A program made the position numbers and the translations under genes. This document shows, piece by piece, positions 36,801 to 49,544 of a DNA stretch of 64,000 bases. Position 1 is the stretch's first letter. Each line of letters starts with the position of its first letter. The notes below the pieces were generated by a model that did not search any database, had not been told where the DNA came from, and worked only from the letters and a program-made list of their open reading frames with translations. The stretch comes from Spinellus fusiger (taxonomy: Eukaryota > Mucoromycota > Mucoromycetes > Mucorales > Phycomycetaceae): the NCBI GenBank assembly GCA_025094145.1, contig JALLLS010000093.1:61235-125234 (forward strand), read 5' to 3'.

Positions 36801-38591
36801 CTAAAAGAGACACTGGAGAGCAAATTCTCAAGAGAGTCGAACTCTATGAAAAAAGTGATTGCAAACTTTGTTTACTATCGATACTTGAATCCTGTCATTA
36901 TGTAAGTGGGTTTTATATTTATTTTACAATCTACAATTTACTCTTGGTATTCTCAACTCATCATGTTTTATTATGTTCTATATTCCAGTGCACCAGAACA
37001 GCATGACATATTTGAGGCCCCTATTACTTCAATACAGAGAAAGAATCTTGCTCAAGTAAGTATTTTTTATTATTATTGTTACAAGATAACATAACTATCG
37101 ACTGTTTGATTCTAAACATTTATATCTTATAGATTTCAAAATTGCTTCAAAATATCTCAACAGGAAAACTTTACAAAGATTCAGATCCTCTCGTTCATTT
37201 AAATGACATGATTCAAGAAGCTTCTCAATTATTCTCAGACTGGTTTACCAAATGTAAGTATTTCTCTTTCTAATCTCTCTTTAGTATTTGAACTAAAGAT
37301 CGTTCGGATATTATATTAGTGGTCGATGTAGAGGATGCAGAAACCCACTTTGGATTGAACAAATTCTCTTACAAGTACTCATGGATGAAACCTATTGTAC
37401 ACATGCCCATCAAGTATCTTTTCCATTTGCACACCATGGTCAGAAATAATCTAGATATCATTGCACCTAGTAAAAATGATAGTCTTCATGATATTATTGA
37501 AGAATTGGGACTACCTTCTATTCCTGAAGACATTTCTCCAGACGAGGTGCTGCATCTTCAATTGATTGAGCGTCCAGAAAACACCTTTAAAGACCATGGC
37601 CTGTGTTCTGATCAAATGCTGATCAATGCAAAGAAGACTGCTATCTATGTTCTTCAAATTCAAGGAAACTGTGATCTTCGAAGTATCCTTGACTCGCCTG
37701 TGGAAGTAGAACACGAGTACATGTGGGCTGAATATAGGGAGCTTGAGTTTCCAGAGAATGTAGAGAAGAATTCTGCTACTGGCAAACGACGCTATTTACG
37801 TGTTACTCCTTCTGCCACAGTCATGGACCTCAAATGGTAATTGTACTCATAGACACTCTACTGAGGGGAGAAAGAAAAAGAAATAGATTGAATGAAAAAG
37901 CTAATGTTTTTATTTTCCACTTTTTTTTAGCCTTACTTTTGGTCAACTTAAGAATATTACAAAGTCCCACATTGAGTTCTTGGAAAAGTCTCAAACATTC
38001 GGCACACAAGATGTATACCAATGTTTAGTGAACACCATTGCTCGTGATATTCTTCACAAAGAAACATACCGTTCTCGATGCAAGAGCCAGCTATCGACTA
38101 TGAACGGCACACTTTCCTTGTTACAGGAAAGACACAAGTATCTGATGACTCTAAGAAGAAAGAATGAGGATTACCTTGTTGAGTGTATGAACAATAGGGC
38201 CTTAGAAAGAGGCAAGAAGATTCGATTCGTACTTCCTTTTACAAGTCAATATTTCCACCTGCGTGATTTGAGACGGAAAGGCAAAGTGCCAAAGTATGGC
38301 TCTTATAAGTACACAGCCAAGAAACTGTATGACCGAGGCATTCTCTTGTCATTGAGTGGTGTTTCGGAAAAACACTTTGATAATATCCCAATTATCTTGT
38401 CGATGAATCAGGCTGATATTGTTACTGTCGAGGCAACTTACTCTACTTGGGGATATGCTGCTGTTCAGATTAATTTAAGATATGAGGATTTATTACAGCT
38501 TCAATACGATGGACATCAGAATATTCCTTTCTTGGACAATGCAGGACAAGTCGATGTGAATCTTCTTATTTATTTGATCAACAAAAAGTAA
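33624..38591 (+). CDS. IQGAP-family scaffold (Rng2/Iqg1-like)
   Basis: Cytokinesis/actin scaffold. Start MANTTPLIRLSNIAGKKG. Domain order: calponin-homology domain (WIEDCLEFEIDPITKLEESM, then NGIVLAQLTEYFAPG and FWFELTDLYDKKNIPKVIYC); IQ-type helical region (TVRTWSAHRTFKKIQQEHR, NCRRIIIQRRYQKII, ISIQKLIREKQMKTAFQ); GAP-related domain (LFSYAICIREEYLLIKLCE, NYSFMRIMVHSNR, LKPLITAITKDESIDLETD, VIANFVYYRYLNPVIM, APEQHDIFEAP); and RasGAP C-terminal domain to INKK at the end. Many small introns are needed. I verified that the 36237-36313 and 36405-36480 introns restore frame and match the family. Length is roughly 1,250-1,350 residues. Intron 1 carries an AAT/GAT-rich microsatellite. The last coding bases overlap a possible GTAAGT donor at 38588, so the C-terminus could be extended by a further exon. 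Confidence 0.9.
33725..33895. repeat. AAT/GATAAT/TCTA microsatellite cluster in IQGAP intron 1
   Basis: Consecutive low-complexity runs: AATAATAATAATGAT, then repeated GATAAT units, then CTATCT and TCTATC units. It lies within the first intron of the IQGAP gene. Confidence 0.8.
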
Positions 38592-39685
38592 GTTGGAAAC
38601 AATAGTTCATGGGTAAACATTGAATATTATTTATAACATTGATGTTTTGATAGATTCTACACCTAACTTTAACCTACTACAGTTCTATCCCACTAATTAC
38701 TATACCACTCTTCTTTTTTTTATCTTTAAAGGCATGAATTAGAAAATGTCTGGTACATTTCTTGTAATGATAATCATTAGTATTCATGTTTTTATTTTAC
38801 TTTTTTACTTATTAAAATCTTTATTCATCTTATTAATGTTTATCCGTGTTGGTGTTGGCTGCTTCATAAAACTCAGTAAGTATGTTTATAGCGGCGATGA
38901 AAGAAATAGAGATAAAACTAGCTACTAAAAAGTTAACCAGAGAAAATAGGAAACGTCATTGAAATAGTATTGAGACTTAGTAACAAGAGCAAATATGGCA
39001 AATGAAACAATTAAAACAAATGAAATAGAGCTACTCGTCATAAAATAAAATAGAGTGAGTGTCATTTATGTTGAACTCATCAGTATAGATATAAATTATC
39101 TCAAGGCAGAGATGTCAAACAGGCAATAGAAAAGAAGCTTATGTTTATTGCTTATAAGATGACTTTGAATGTCCTAATTTACAAGTTCACTTTACAGCTC
39201 CATGTACTTTTAACTTGGAATTCACTGCTTATTTACTATTTTTCCAATGCCATAAATGTTGAAGCACACTATATCTTACTTGACCTAGCATAATAAAAGG
39301 TAATAGCTATTTATTACTGGTAACTCACCAGTCTTATTACACACCTATTGGCTCATCGATGTATTTGTTTATCGGTAAAAACCTCTTGGGCCAATGCTTT
39401 GATCAATTAAAAGAGAGGGGGTATATTGACACATGGACATATTTAAAGGCTATAATGTCTAGTAGTATTGCCACTAAGAATGGATACTTACTCCAATCAG
39501 TAATAAAAAAAAAGTTTATTAAATTCATGTCTATAAAAACTCAATTGCACTACAATTGATATGGAAGAACACACCCAGTAATGTTAGGGTCAAATATGAG
39601 TACCAAAAAAGAAAAACAGGAATTCAACGGGATGCACGTTTATGTCTATACTTGACCGTCAATGGACAAGTCACCTTGAGTTCCA

Positions 39686-39722
<37 letters not shown>

Positions 39723-40506
39723 TATTCACTTGTTACTAAGGCATAAAATTCAGGTTCTAATGGCTGTTCTTACTAATGAGATATAAGTACAAAACATGAG
39801 CCAGTTGGACCAAAGCCGAGGTTAAAGAGAATTACTAAGACATGTGGCGGTTTTAACTATTTTCAGTGATTCATCTGCAATACAGCAAAACCCTTTTTTT
39901 TACTAGCCACAGCTGAGTGTAACAAAGAGGCATTATCACGGGTCTAAAGAATACGATCTTCAATGTTAAGATGGCCAATAAGAAGATCTATCAATGTTCT
40001 TTTGTACTATTTTACAATGGTTTATTTATGCCATGGACTGAAATTAGAAATAGAAAAGGAAAATCACTAAGATATGAGAAAGGCATTTTGTAGAGATGTG
40101 TTGGCAGTCTAGGGATAGAGGCTGATGTATTTTGATGTACTACAATCTGGTATAGTAAGATAGGATGTGGTGTTGTATATTATATTATATTATACTATAT
40201 TATATATTACACTACACTACACTATGTTGGCCTTCTAGGAATAATTACTTACGCTATTCTCATTGCCCTTCCACCTATATCAATCCTACAGATTAAAATA
40301 CAAGACCAGATCCATGACTAAATCCATGACTATAAATACAAGCAATGGGTCTCTATGTAATCCATAAAAAAAAACAGAGTAATTATAGATCTTGTGTGAC
40401 TTGGGACTGTTCTCATCTCAGCACTGAACTCTTTTTTTCCCTGAGCATTTAGAATTGCACTCCGTCTTCCTTTCTTTGGCACCAAGCAATACACTTTTTG
40501 TCCGTC
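38592..40506. other. Intergenic region IQGAP to MAP kinase
   Basis: AT-rich, no supported gene. It contains an (AAT)n microsatellite at about 39689-39722 and a TATAT/ACACT repeat near 40160-40215. A 66-residue frame at 39359-39559 has no recognisable motif. Confidence 0.5.
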
Positions 40507-42245
40507 ATGGCTGCAAGTGACCAATATTACTCAGTACCTATTGAGGGTGGCCAGGACATATTTACTATTAGTAGGAAATACAGGATCATAAGAAAAGTCG
40601 GCTCTGGCTCCTATGGAACTGTCTGCAGTGCAATTCACGTCGATACAAATGAAGGTAGCTTGTTCACCTAGCACCTTTCTTCTCAAACATCTCATTTGTT
40701 CTGTAGTGGTTGCTATCAAAAAGTGCTTCCGAATATTCGACAAGAAACTCATCACTAAGCGCTGTTTACGCGAAATAAAGTTACTACAGCACTTCAACGG
40801 CCACCCTCGTATCATTGGACTTCGTTCGCTGGATATTGTGGATTATAACAACTTCAATGAAATCTACCTCTTGCAGGAATGCTGTGATACAACTATGGCT
40901 GATGTTATTCACTCAAAACTTCCTCTTGAGCCAGTGCATTATCAGTGGTTTATGTATCAAATATTCAGTGCCCTGAAGTATATCCACAGTGCTCATGTAA
41001 GCAATGCACCTGTCTGACCTTGTAGCTCAATAGCTGTTTCTCTTTCTTTTTTTTATAGGTTCTTCATCGAGATCTTAAACCTGGTGAGGTGTTGATAGGG
41101 ATTAAAGCGTACAAGGGGAAAAAATATTGATACAAAAAGGTCTCTTGTGGGATGTTCTTAGCCAATATTCTCGTCAACCAAAATTGTGATATCCGGATCT
41201 GTGACTTTGGAATGGCAAGAGGCATTGTGCAGCAGTCTGCTCTTCTTGAGGCACAGTCTATGACTCATTATGTCGTGACACGCTGGTACCGTGCACCAGA
41301 AATTATGATGAGTCGAAATAGTTATGACAAAGCAAGTAAGTCGCTAGGCAGTCTACAAAGACAACTGACAGGGCCATGGTACCAGTCGATATGTGGTCTG
41401 TAGGCTGTATTTTTGCAGAACTCCTCGGTCGCAAAGTGCTGTTCAGAGGTAATGATTATGTCGACCAACTTCATAAGATTGTCGGTATTCTTGGTTTGCC
41501 AGAAGACACCTCTTTCTGGGACCAGACAGCATCTCAGTCAGTAATTGACTATATCAAAAGCCTACGAGATGTCCACGGAGAACCACCTCCTACTGAACCC
41601 ATTGATTTTGCTGCTCATTTCCCAGAGTGTCCTCCGGAAGGCATTCATCTTCTTCAGCAACTGCTTCATTTAGACCCTGCGCGTCGCATGAATGCAAATG
41701 ATGCACTTGAACACCCTTTTGTTGCCTCAGTGCGTGATCCATCAGAGGAGATTGTGTGTGAGCATAAATTCGACTTTGAGAGCTTTGAGTTGATTCAAGA
41801 GGAATCTGTTCTTCGTCAATGTATTATTAATACCGTTCAAAGTACAAAAGAGACTATAAATAAGAATGGAAGCATATGTCTACAACAAGAGCATCCCCAG
41901 ACACCTTTAGAATCTTCTCATGACATGCCATTGCAGCCACAACGTCGCTACACGGGCAGCTCCATCTCCACCCCTACCTCCGCCACAGCCACAGAGGCCA
42001 ACATGAATGCAGTGGCCGCTGTACAACAAGGAAGAGATTTTCCTGTCCAGGACTATAGCGGACAGATCAAGGGAATGATTGTGGGGTCTGAGAAATTTGT
42101 CCATGAGCCTGAAGATATGGATGAGGATGATATAAAGTTGATGGACAGTGATGACTACGTAAGAGTGGACGGTTGCCGATGTTTGGTGAGTCCTCATGGT
42201 GCAGATGTTCAGGCCATAGAGCGACATCTTAGCAAGGATTGGTAA
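40507..42245 (+). CDS. Slt2/Mpk1-like MAP kinase with a THY activation motif
   Basis: Proline-directed Ser/Thr kinase, probably of the cell-wall-integrity (ERK5/Slt2-like) group. Landmarks are [14 protein letters not shown] (Gly loop), [14 protein letters not shown] (ATP Lys), [76 protein letters not shown], and [18 protein letters not shown]. The usual TEY is THY (codons ACT CAT TAT). DFGM replaces DFGL. After the kinase core about 160 residues of Ser/Thr/Gln- and acid-rich tail follow ([15 protein letters not shown]). Introns follow NE, SAH and KP. The junction between SYDKA (about 41335) and MVPVDM (about 41376) is not a simple phase match, so a short intron, alternative donor or indel must be checked. 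Convergent with TBCE, 109 bp apart. Confidence 0.87.
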
Positions 42246-42354
42246 AGAAAACAGACAAATGAGAGTCTTTTTGTTTGCTTTTAGTTTATAGTGTATAGGA
42301 GAATCGTAAATGTTTCTTTTGAGCATCACTGATGGATGGATAAATACTCTAATC

Positions 42355-44520
42355 TTAAGCTTTATTAAGCACAAATATTTCATCTCCCTCAGTAATGCCA
42401 TAGTGCCTGAGATCCTTCTTATCATCTGAAATGTCCATAACTACTATGGATTGTTCATTTGTATCTGTCTGTAAATAGTGTACAAGGAAGAGCTGCTGTT
42501 CATCTGCTGGTACCATTAACAGTTTCTGTATAATCTTGCGAATGTTTCTGATTAACATGGTTGGTAGGATTCTCTTTTCTGCTTCTTTTATAGGTGAAGG
42601 AAGATCCTTTGCATAACTACAACTGTTGAGTGCTTCAGGAGACAAAGAATAGTGTTTAAACACGGCCCCTGTAGAATGTTAGTTATCCACATATACCCCA
42701 GTCTACCTACTTGTTAGCTTGTCCATAAGCACAGTAGAAATTTTAGTGTTTGTTGCAGTACTAAGGTCTGGTTCTCCGTGGACTTTTATGCTATGTATGA
42801 GATTGAACAGAGAAAAGTGTGTGTATATTCATTTACCTTTACAGAGCTCTCTATAGCGTGGATGGATGGCAGCAATCTCATCATGTGTATCTCTATTCTG
42901 AGTACACTGGCTCAAATAGTATCGTTCAAGATCTGTTCTTTTCTTACTATCAATCTAAATTAAAAAAAAGGAAGAAAAAAGACAGTTATTAGCCTGCACC
43001 AACCTCTTTCTATCTTAGCGAGTGTTCATGACTTACAGTATTACCATTCACAATAGAGACACTTCTTATTCTTCCTACAATTTGGGCAAGTCCTTCCTCT
43101 ACACCAAGACCTAAAACATATCCATATGCAATTAAATACATGATTAGATGTCTTTCACATTACCTTCAAAGATTGAATTACGTTTACAACGCAAATCAAC
43201 AAGGGTAGAGAACGTATCCAGTTCACTAATACACTCCCAACTATTGATCTGATTGGTATCTAACCAAAGAAGAGTAAGCTTCTGGAAAGTGTCTGGTACA
43301 CGGGTTTGAAGTTTGCATAATTTGTTATCATTAAGGAACAGTTTTTCTAGGCTTGTTTTTGTATTTGTGAGTTTATCAACATGTCCCTTTTCTTGCTTAC
43401 CTCTTCAATTGTCCCAAAGGAAGTATTTCATTCCAATCATCCAATTCATTGGATTCCAAGTTGAGGCATTTTAGCTTTTTAAATACATTTTCATGGGGTA
43501 TCTCTTTGCCCCATAGGAATGTTAAGTTGTTTTTGCCCATCTGAAGATTCGTCAGTTGTTCGAATAGAGGCTCTACTAAAAGTAGATCTGCCCAAGTTAT
43601 ATTAGTGTTGTTGAGGGACAAGGCAGTCAAATGGGCAAAAGGTGATATAGTATTGCTATACAAAGAAGAGATATCTGTCGGTGGGGCTGTGAGTCGAGAG
43701 TGGCTAAATAGAAAATAGGTAATAAAGGTTATTGTTAATGTTATTATTTAAAATATAAGAGTAAGTCTTTAATATACTTTCAGAGGATCTTACTTCAATC
43801 GCAAGTATAGTAGATGAGGCAGCTGTGAAGTGATATCAGCCACAGTATTCCAGCTATTGATGAGATTACGAGATAGATCAATGTCTTGGATATCTATACT
43901 ACAGTTAATACCACTAAAGAAGAAGAGACTAAATGACTTACAAAGATCCGCCTTTTTAATCTCACCCACCTCCCCGGCTGAGGAAATAGAGCGCTCTGAT
44001 AGACCCACCACCTTTAAGCTACTCAATTGACTAGACACTGTGGTTAAGAAAGAAAAAAAAAAGAATGTCTTGGCCTATTTACCTTTGTTTGCGTTGAACT
44101 TTCTCAAATCCTACTGTTTCTACTTCGATATTTGTATTTCCACCAAGATACAATAATCCAACATCATTCTCTGGGTCATAGGGATCTGCGTCTCTATAGA
44201 TAGACAGGTATCTGTCTATCAATGCTCTTAAGAACGGTATTCCAGACAGTACTTTGGTTGGGTGATAGCGTAAAAAGGAGCCTGATGTAGGGTATCTACA
44301 CTTGTCAATAATAATAAGATAGAATAGAAAACACTTACTTGCACTGGAAATATCGAGTACCATGATGAAGACCATCATGTTTTCCTCGGTTAGGATCGTC
44401 CCATTCTACACCTAGCCAATTTCCCGAGTCATTTGAAGTAGGGCCAATATAGAGTACAGTGCCAATATCACTTTTGACCTGAATACGCGACCCTACTTTT
44501 ATACATGGTGGAATCGACAT
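42355..44520 (-). CDS. TBCE: Tubulin-specific chaperone E (TBCE)
   Basis: Tubulin-folding cofactor that binds α-tubulin and acts with cofactors C and D on heterodimer assembly. Domains in order: N-terminal CAP-Gly (start MSIPPCIKVGSRIQVK; GNWLGVEWDDPNRGKHDG, HHGTRYFQC), then FLRALIDRYL, leucine-rich repeats (IQDIDLSRNLINSWNTVADI, LTALSLNNTNITWADLLL, LKCLNLESNELDDW, LEKLFLNDNKL, LTLLWLDTNQINSWECI), and a C-terminal ubiquitin-like domain (LFLVHYLQTDTNEQSIVVMD, LRHYGITEGDEIFVLNKA). About ten short-intron exons on minus. Start 44520 is the ATG directly before the CAP-Gly fold. A TGACGT element lies at 44571-44576, 51 bp upstream of the start. Confidence 0.92.
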
Positions 44521-44821
44521 GTTAGGTACACTTGGTTTGAGTGGAGCTGTACACTTTATTCATAAATTATTGACGTACTATTAGCACAAAAAGGCGAAAG
44601 ATTTATCCGATCTGATGACACGAGAGGCAGTTTGGCGCCCTTTTAACAAAATAATAATAATTGGCGCATACAAATATGAGTAGAAAGACAGTGAATATTT
44701 GTTATTTAACTTGCGCTTAATTAAAGCAAGAGTAAGAGAGAAAATTGAGATATAAAAGTAAATACTGTTGTGATATCACTTTCTATGAATAGTGACATCT
44801 CTAGTGAAGAAGCCAGCTACA
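44521..44821. promoter_or_regulatory. TBCE upstream region
   Basis: It holds TGACGT at 44571-44576 (complement ACGTCA). Beyond it the DNA is AT-rich and runs into the Fanzor-bearing repeat at about 44822. Confidence 0.4.
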
Positions 44822-46122
44822 CACCAGGAGGTCTTTAGGATATAAAAGGAAATAGTCGAAATACAATTGTTTAGAAATGACATGGATTTGAAAAGGAGGG
44901 AAAATAAAGTGAGATGTATTCATGTTAGTTTTTAAACAAATAAAGATTATTATGTAAATTTACCTGTAGATATCTAAATCCCGAAGGAAACCACTTTCGA
45001 TATGGCGATATATGATATGAATGCATCAAAGAATATCTATTCTTATGTGAGTGTATAGATACCCTTTGATGCATTCACATCTCTGTTCTAAACAATTCCG
45101 CAACTTTGGCAAGCGCGGATATTGTTGAAATTCACTAATACCTCAGTGAGGATATTTGTGTTGCAAGTATGGCAGATCTTGAGAATAAAAATAAGAGTAA
45201 CTGTTAGAAGAGCTTTTCATATTAGGTGAGAAGTCAATCATGCTTACCCTCGATGTTCGGAACTCATCAACATCAACCAGAAGAATATCACCATCTTTTT
45301 GTCTCTTTTTCAGTGATTGATATAATATTCTTGTCAAACCAACACAATGGCCTTTAAAATTGCCAGCATCTTTTACCTTTACTTCTGTGCCATAGGCAAT
45401 TACAGGCAGATTGGTAGGATCGTACTCCAATCCTTTTAGGTGCCAATACCCCTTTTCAATAATAAAACAGTAAAAATAATGAGTTCGGGATGTATTAATG
45501 TACTCTATGTGTGTGTCGTATTACCCTTGCACTGGCACCTTCTTGCCTTTGTAATGGATTCACTGGGTTTATTATAGTAAAATAATATACAATAGAAACT
45601 GAATAACATGCAAGACATAATAAACATACACAAACACTCACCAGATCACAACTGTTGGTTTATATGCTAGACAAAGGCAAACAAGTTAAAGAAGGTAGAA
45701 GTTATGAATAACAACAGACAGTGGTTGGCAGGTATTTATATCCGAACAGAAGAGAACAAAACTAAATTTCACAAGTCATTTGCTTAATCAGAACTACCAA
45801 AGTAATGCAGACTACAACAACATTCTAGAAAGAAAAGAATTCCTTAAAGAACAGTTGCCTAGTTACTCATTGTGCTCAAATCGTGTTGTGTTCCTGTTCA
45901 TGTACCCTCTTTGATTTCCCTAGATTAGCCATTGTACTAATACTCTATTTCTTTGTCCCCACTAGAGACCAAACTACTACCAATTCATCTCTCTAGTAGT
46001 CCTGTTGATAACCTTACTACCCTTTATTACAGAATAAAGGATATATTTTACAAAGTTACATAGTATAGATCTTGAGGCTACTTTTATATATTTTTAAGCT
46101 ATAAGGATCAAAGCTATACGAT
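44822..46122 (-). repeat. Fanzor-bearing repeat unit, copy 2 (inverted)
   Basis: Reverse-orientation counterpart of 27812-29170. Its left end (in window coordinates) starts just beyond the TBCE promoter. Its right end joins directly, at 46122/46123, onto copy B of the 4.2 kb duplication. Similarity is clear but interrupted by many substitutions and indels. Confidence 0.7.
45020..45650 (-). pseudogene. Fanzor C-terminal relic, copy 2
   Basis: Minus-strand coding pieces are EYDPTNLPVIAYGTEVKVKD, FKGHCVGLTRILYQSLKKR and DGDILLVDVDEFRTSR. After an intron (GTAAGC donor, CTCAAG acceptor) come ICHTCNTN, ACQSCG and NRDVNASKNIYS. These are the DEFRTS block, an intact CxxC…CxxC zinc ribbon and a RuvC-III motif with its Asp, as in TnpB/Fanzor. 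Compared with copy 1 the zinc ligands are better preserved. However, the Trp before NRDVNA is a TAG stop and the likely start ATG is GTG. The RuvC-I/II portion is not present in this unit. Confidence 0.7.
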
Positions 46123-46711
46123 AATAACACCTCTCCGCTGGTCGTTTGTCCAATTGACATGTTCCTTAGCCCAACAAAGCCGTTTCTCACTGTGTTTTAC
46201 AGTTAAATCTGGCTTGTGATCTACATGAAAAGATCCGAACCCTAACTGATTGCATTAAATGATCATGGTGTTTCTACATACATCAACCTGAATCTTCAGC
46301 ATTTCCAATTTTAGTTGATTATATGAGGCAAATGGGTCCTCTTTAATGACTTTTTCCAGGTGTCTGAGGTCCTTCTCATTCAATTTTTTTTATGTTTTCC
46401 ATGACTCTTTAAACGCAATGAGGACCCACTAACTTTGATATTTCTGATACTATTTTGAACTGTGGGCTTTTTCATCTCAACTACGTTTGTAGTGACAGTC
46501 AATTTTAATCCAGCCTTCAATATGTAATAAATGCCCCACAATCTTCTATCTTTTGCCCTATCCTATTCTCTACAGGTGTGAGTTTCTTAATATCTATTTG
46601 ACATAGTGTGTAGGTTTTACACTATTTGGAAAGAAGAAGAGTTTTATGCAAAGATAAAGGTATTATTTTATTAAAATTCAGGCAAGTATTAAATTCAATT
46701 GGGTGTGACTG
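46123..46711 (-). mobile_element. Truncated Tc1 element (copy 4, right end only)
   Basis: It corresponds to 10152-10740 of copy 1, including the right terminal repeat AATTGGGTGTGACTG and the following TA. The transposase catalytic half is missing because the duplication breakpoint lies inside the element. Confidence 0.88.
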
Positions 46712-48029
46712 TATAATAGCAAAGTGTACATTTCAATAAAAAGAAGTCAACCTAAATCTTGGATTCCAAAGAAGGGTGGTTTGTACTCTTAGGTCAAGAA
46801 TAGTTATTGGATCTTACTCTGTTCCTGTTTGTTTCCTTTGTTTGTCCTTTTCTTTGTTCGGTCGGCAGGATGATTGCCGTTATCTGTCCTCTCGTATCCC
46901 TACAGACCTACTTCCAGAGTGTCTCCTCCAGACCGGCACAACCATAGTTCTCGCATCCATAAGAACCGAGTTTCCTATCTTTCATTAAGTACGCCCCCTC
47001 CAGCCCATACACTTGCAAGAGCAACTGGCCTTTCCCCGAGATCCTGCGTGTCTCCAGAGTCATCCCGGTGCCCAACTGTACAGATACTTTTCTAGTTCTA
47101 TTATATACATAGATAATGTTCAATGGTGTGTCTATGATTTTATTGGATTTATTTTTCACTGAATTCATAGAAAAAATATTATCACCATTCTAATTGAGAA
47201 CAATTTGATAGTGTGATATCTATTTTGATAATCATTTTCTATATATTTAATGGTATGATTATTAATAAATAGATTATTTCTTCTTCAAATTTTAATGTAA
47301 TTATTAGATCAGACCTTTATCTAATGATTGGATTAGATAGTTCTGATATACTTCAAAATTAAAGAATTGAAATCTTTACTTCTGATTGATAAGCAAATTA
47401 ATGATTATAATTCTGTTTGAGGATAGAAAAAGCCTTTACTATTGGTATTTTTATTTTCAATAGATTTAGAGATATGATGATTAAATTAACCGAAAAGGTA
47501 TCTATAGATCATCCAGAACATCAATAGGATTATTTAAGTTTTTTAATAGTAATAATAGCTCCCTATACCAAGTTTCTAGTTGGACATTAAATTTTACAAA
47601 TTCTATCTGGATGACTCTGTCTGGTAATTGATAGATCTAAGCAATATCGATTTTTAATTATCAGCAAGCAGAAACATGATAGGTGCACCGGCATGAGAGT
47701 TGATACTTGGGAGAATTATTTCTAGCAAACATACTTAATTCGAATGCTGGGTAAAGGCTATGCTTCTGCAACTCGTTTCACTTTGCTTCTGATGAATGAT
47801 TTGGCTATTTCATTCCGGTCTTCTAATTCACCTATTTTTATTTTATCTTCTATTTCAATTCATTTTCTAGACTAAGTAAAGTGATGAGGAAAAAGCATGG
47901 CTTTTCTATATATATATATATTCTTAATAGTATTATAACCTCATAAATTCATTAGATGGAGACATAAAACTTTCAATAGATACATAGAAAAATATTTATA
48001 ATGCAAAAAAGAATTTTATTTATAGGCTA

Positions 48030-48154
48030 CTTAGTAGCCATTATGGATACCCTTGGCATCAATGACAGCCTGGCATCTCCGCCCCATGCTGAACATATGA
48101 GATGTATTGGCCATGATGAAGTTCAGATTCAGTACCTCTTGCAGGATAGCTAAG
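48030..48154 (-). pseudogene. C-terminal remnant of an old Tc1-like transposase (copy B)
   Basis: Duplicate of 12056-12180, with the same RRCQAVIDAKGIHNGY ending. Confidence 0.5.
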
Positions 48155-49544
48155 TAAGTATCAATACTAGTATCTTTTCTATAATCTCATAGGTTCTGAA
48201 TAAGATGTTTACGGTGTTGGATGGTACAGACATTATTAGAAAAGAAAAAATAGCTCGGATTTTAAAAATAAATAAATAGCCGAGCTTTTTTCCTGTTACT
48301 TTATTTCTGTTTGATTTTAACAAGTAAAGTCCGGGGCATTTACCCATTGTTCTTCAGTTAGTATTGTTGTCCCTGTTCTTATTATTTTTAATTGATTTGA
48401 TCAATGACCAATCCATTTTTTTTGTATCCGTATCTCTTTCTCTTTGATCAGAAATCATATTTTTATTCTAAACTTGTATTTTAGTTAACTATTTTGTCAA
48501 GCTATTATTATTATTATTATCCTGAATGTGCGCTACAACGAATCTACTATATATATCATACTTGTTTGTACTAACAATTTTTAAGAGATTATAGAATAAA
48601 TGTGATAATGATTTAATGCAGATGACATCTTTTTTCTTCTTCTTTTTTCTTTTAGATAGTTTAAGTACTTCCCACACTCTTTTTTCCATCATATAGTCTT
48701 CACATTTTTTTTAGTAATACAAAAATTATCTTATTCACCAATGTCAGCACAGAGTATATTTACTAATATTATCATACCGCTACTGCCACTACCATTGTTT
48801 CATCAATGTGTTTCATTTTTGATTGTATCAATATTATCTTATATTATCTATTCACTCTTTCTTCAGCGAGTATTTCATTTAATTAGCATTGACATTGAAT
48901 GATGATTGTGAATTTTAGAATGCTTGTTGGAGAAAATATTTAATTAATCCATGCTCTAGAGAGAGTTAAGATAATGAATCAAAGCAAAAGTATAGTCTGA
49001 TAGTCTGATAGTCTGTGGAACACAATTAATTTTTCAACAATAAATACTGAAGATATTATCTTTGTAACATTACTATTGATGATGCTAGTACCACCTCTGC
49101 TAACACTATCACTATATCCGTGTAGAAAAGTAGGCTTGTTTCCCTAATCAAGTTGGCTAGTTGTCTCTATTTTTTTTAATTCATCATCAATCTCATTCTC
49201 ATATAACAGTAAAAATCACGTAGAATATAGTTTGACCGGAATTATCAACCGTTAATTTACCTTATAGATATTGAGAAAGCAGGTGATATAATAGACCTAT
49301 ACATGAAACAAATACACATAAACAGGCCCGAAATCAAATAAAATGAAAAGGAGATTTAAAGTTGGAAGGAGCTGGAACTTTTCTTTTTCTTTCTTGATAT
49401 GTACCTATATAAGCTATTTTTTCTGCACACTACCCGCTCTTTCTTTCTATCTTCTTTCTCTATTTTCACAAAATCTATACCAAATTTTTATTTCATTATC
49501 ATACTATCAACCTTACCCAACTGCCTTTAGTTTTACTATCTACT

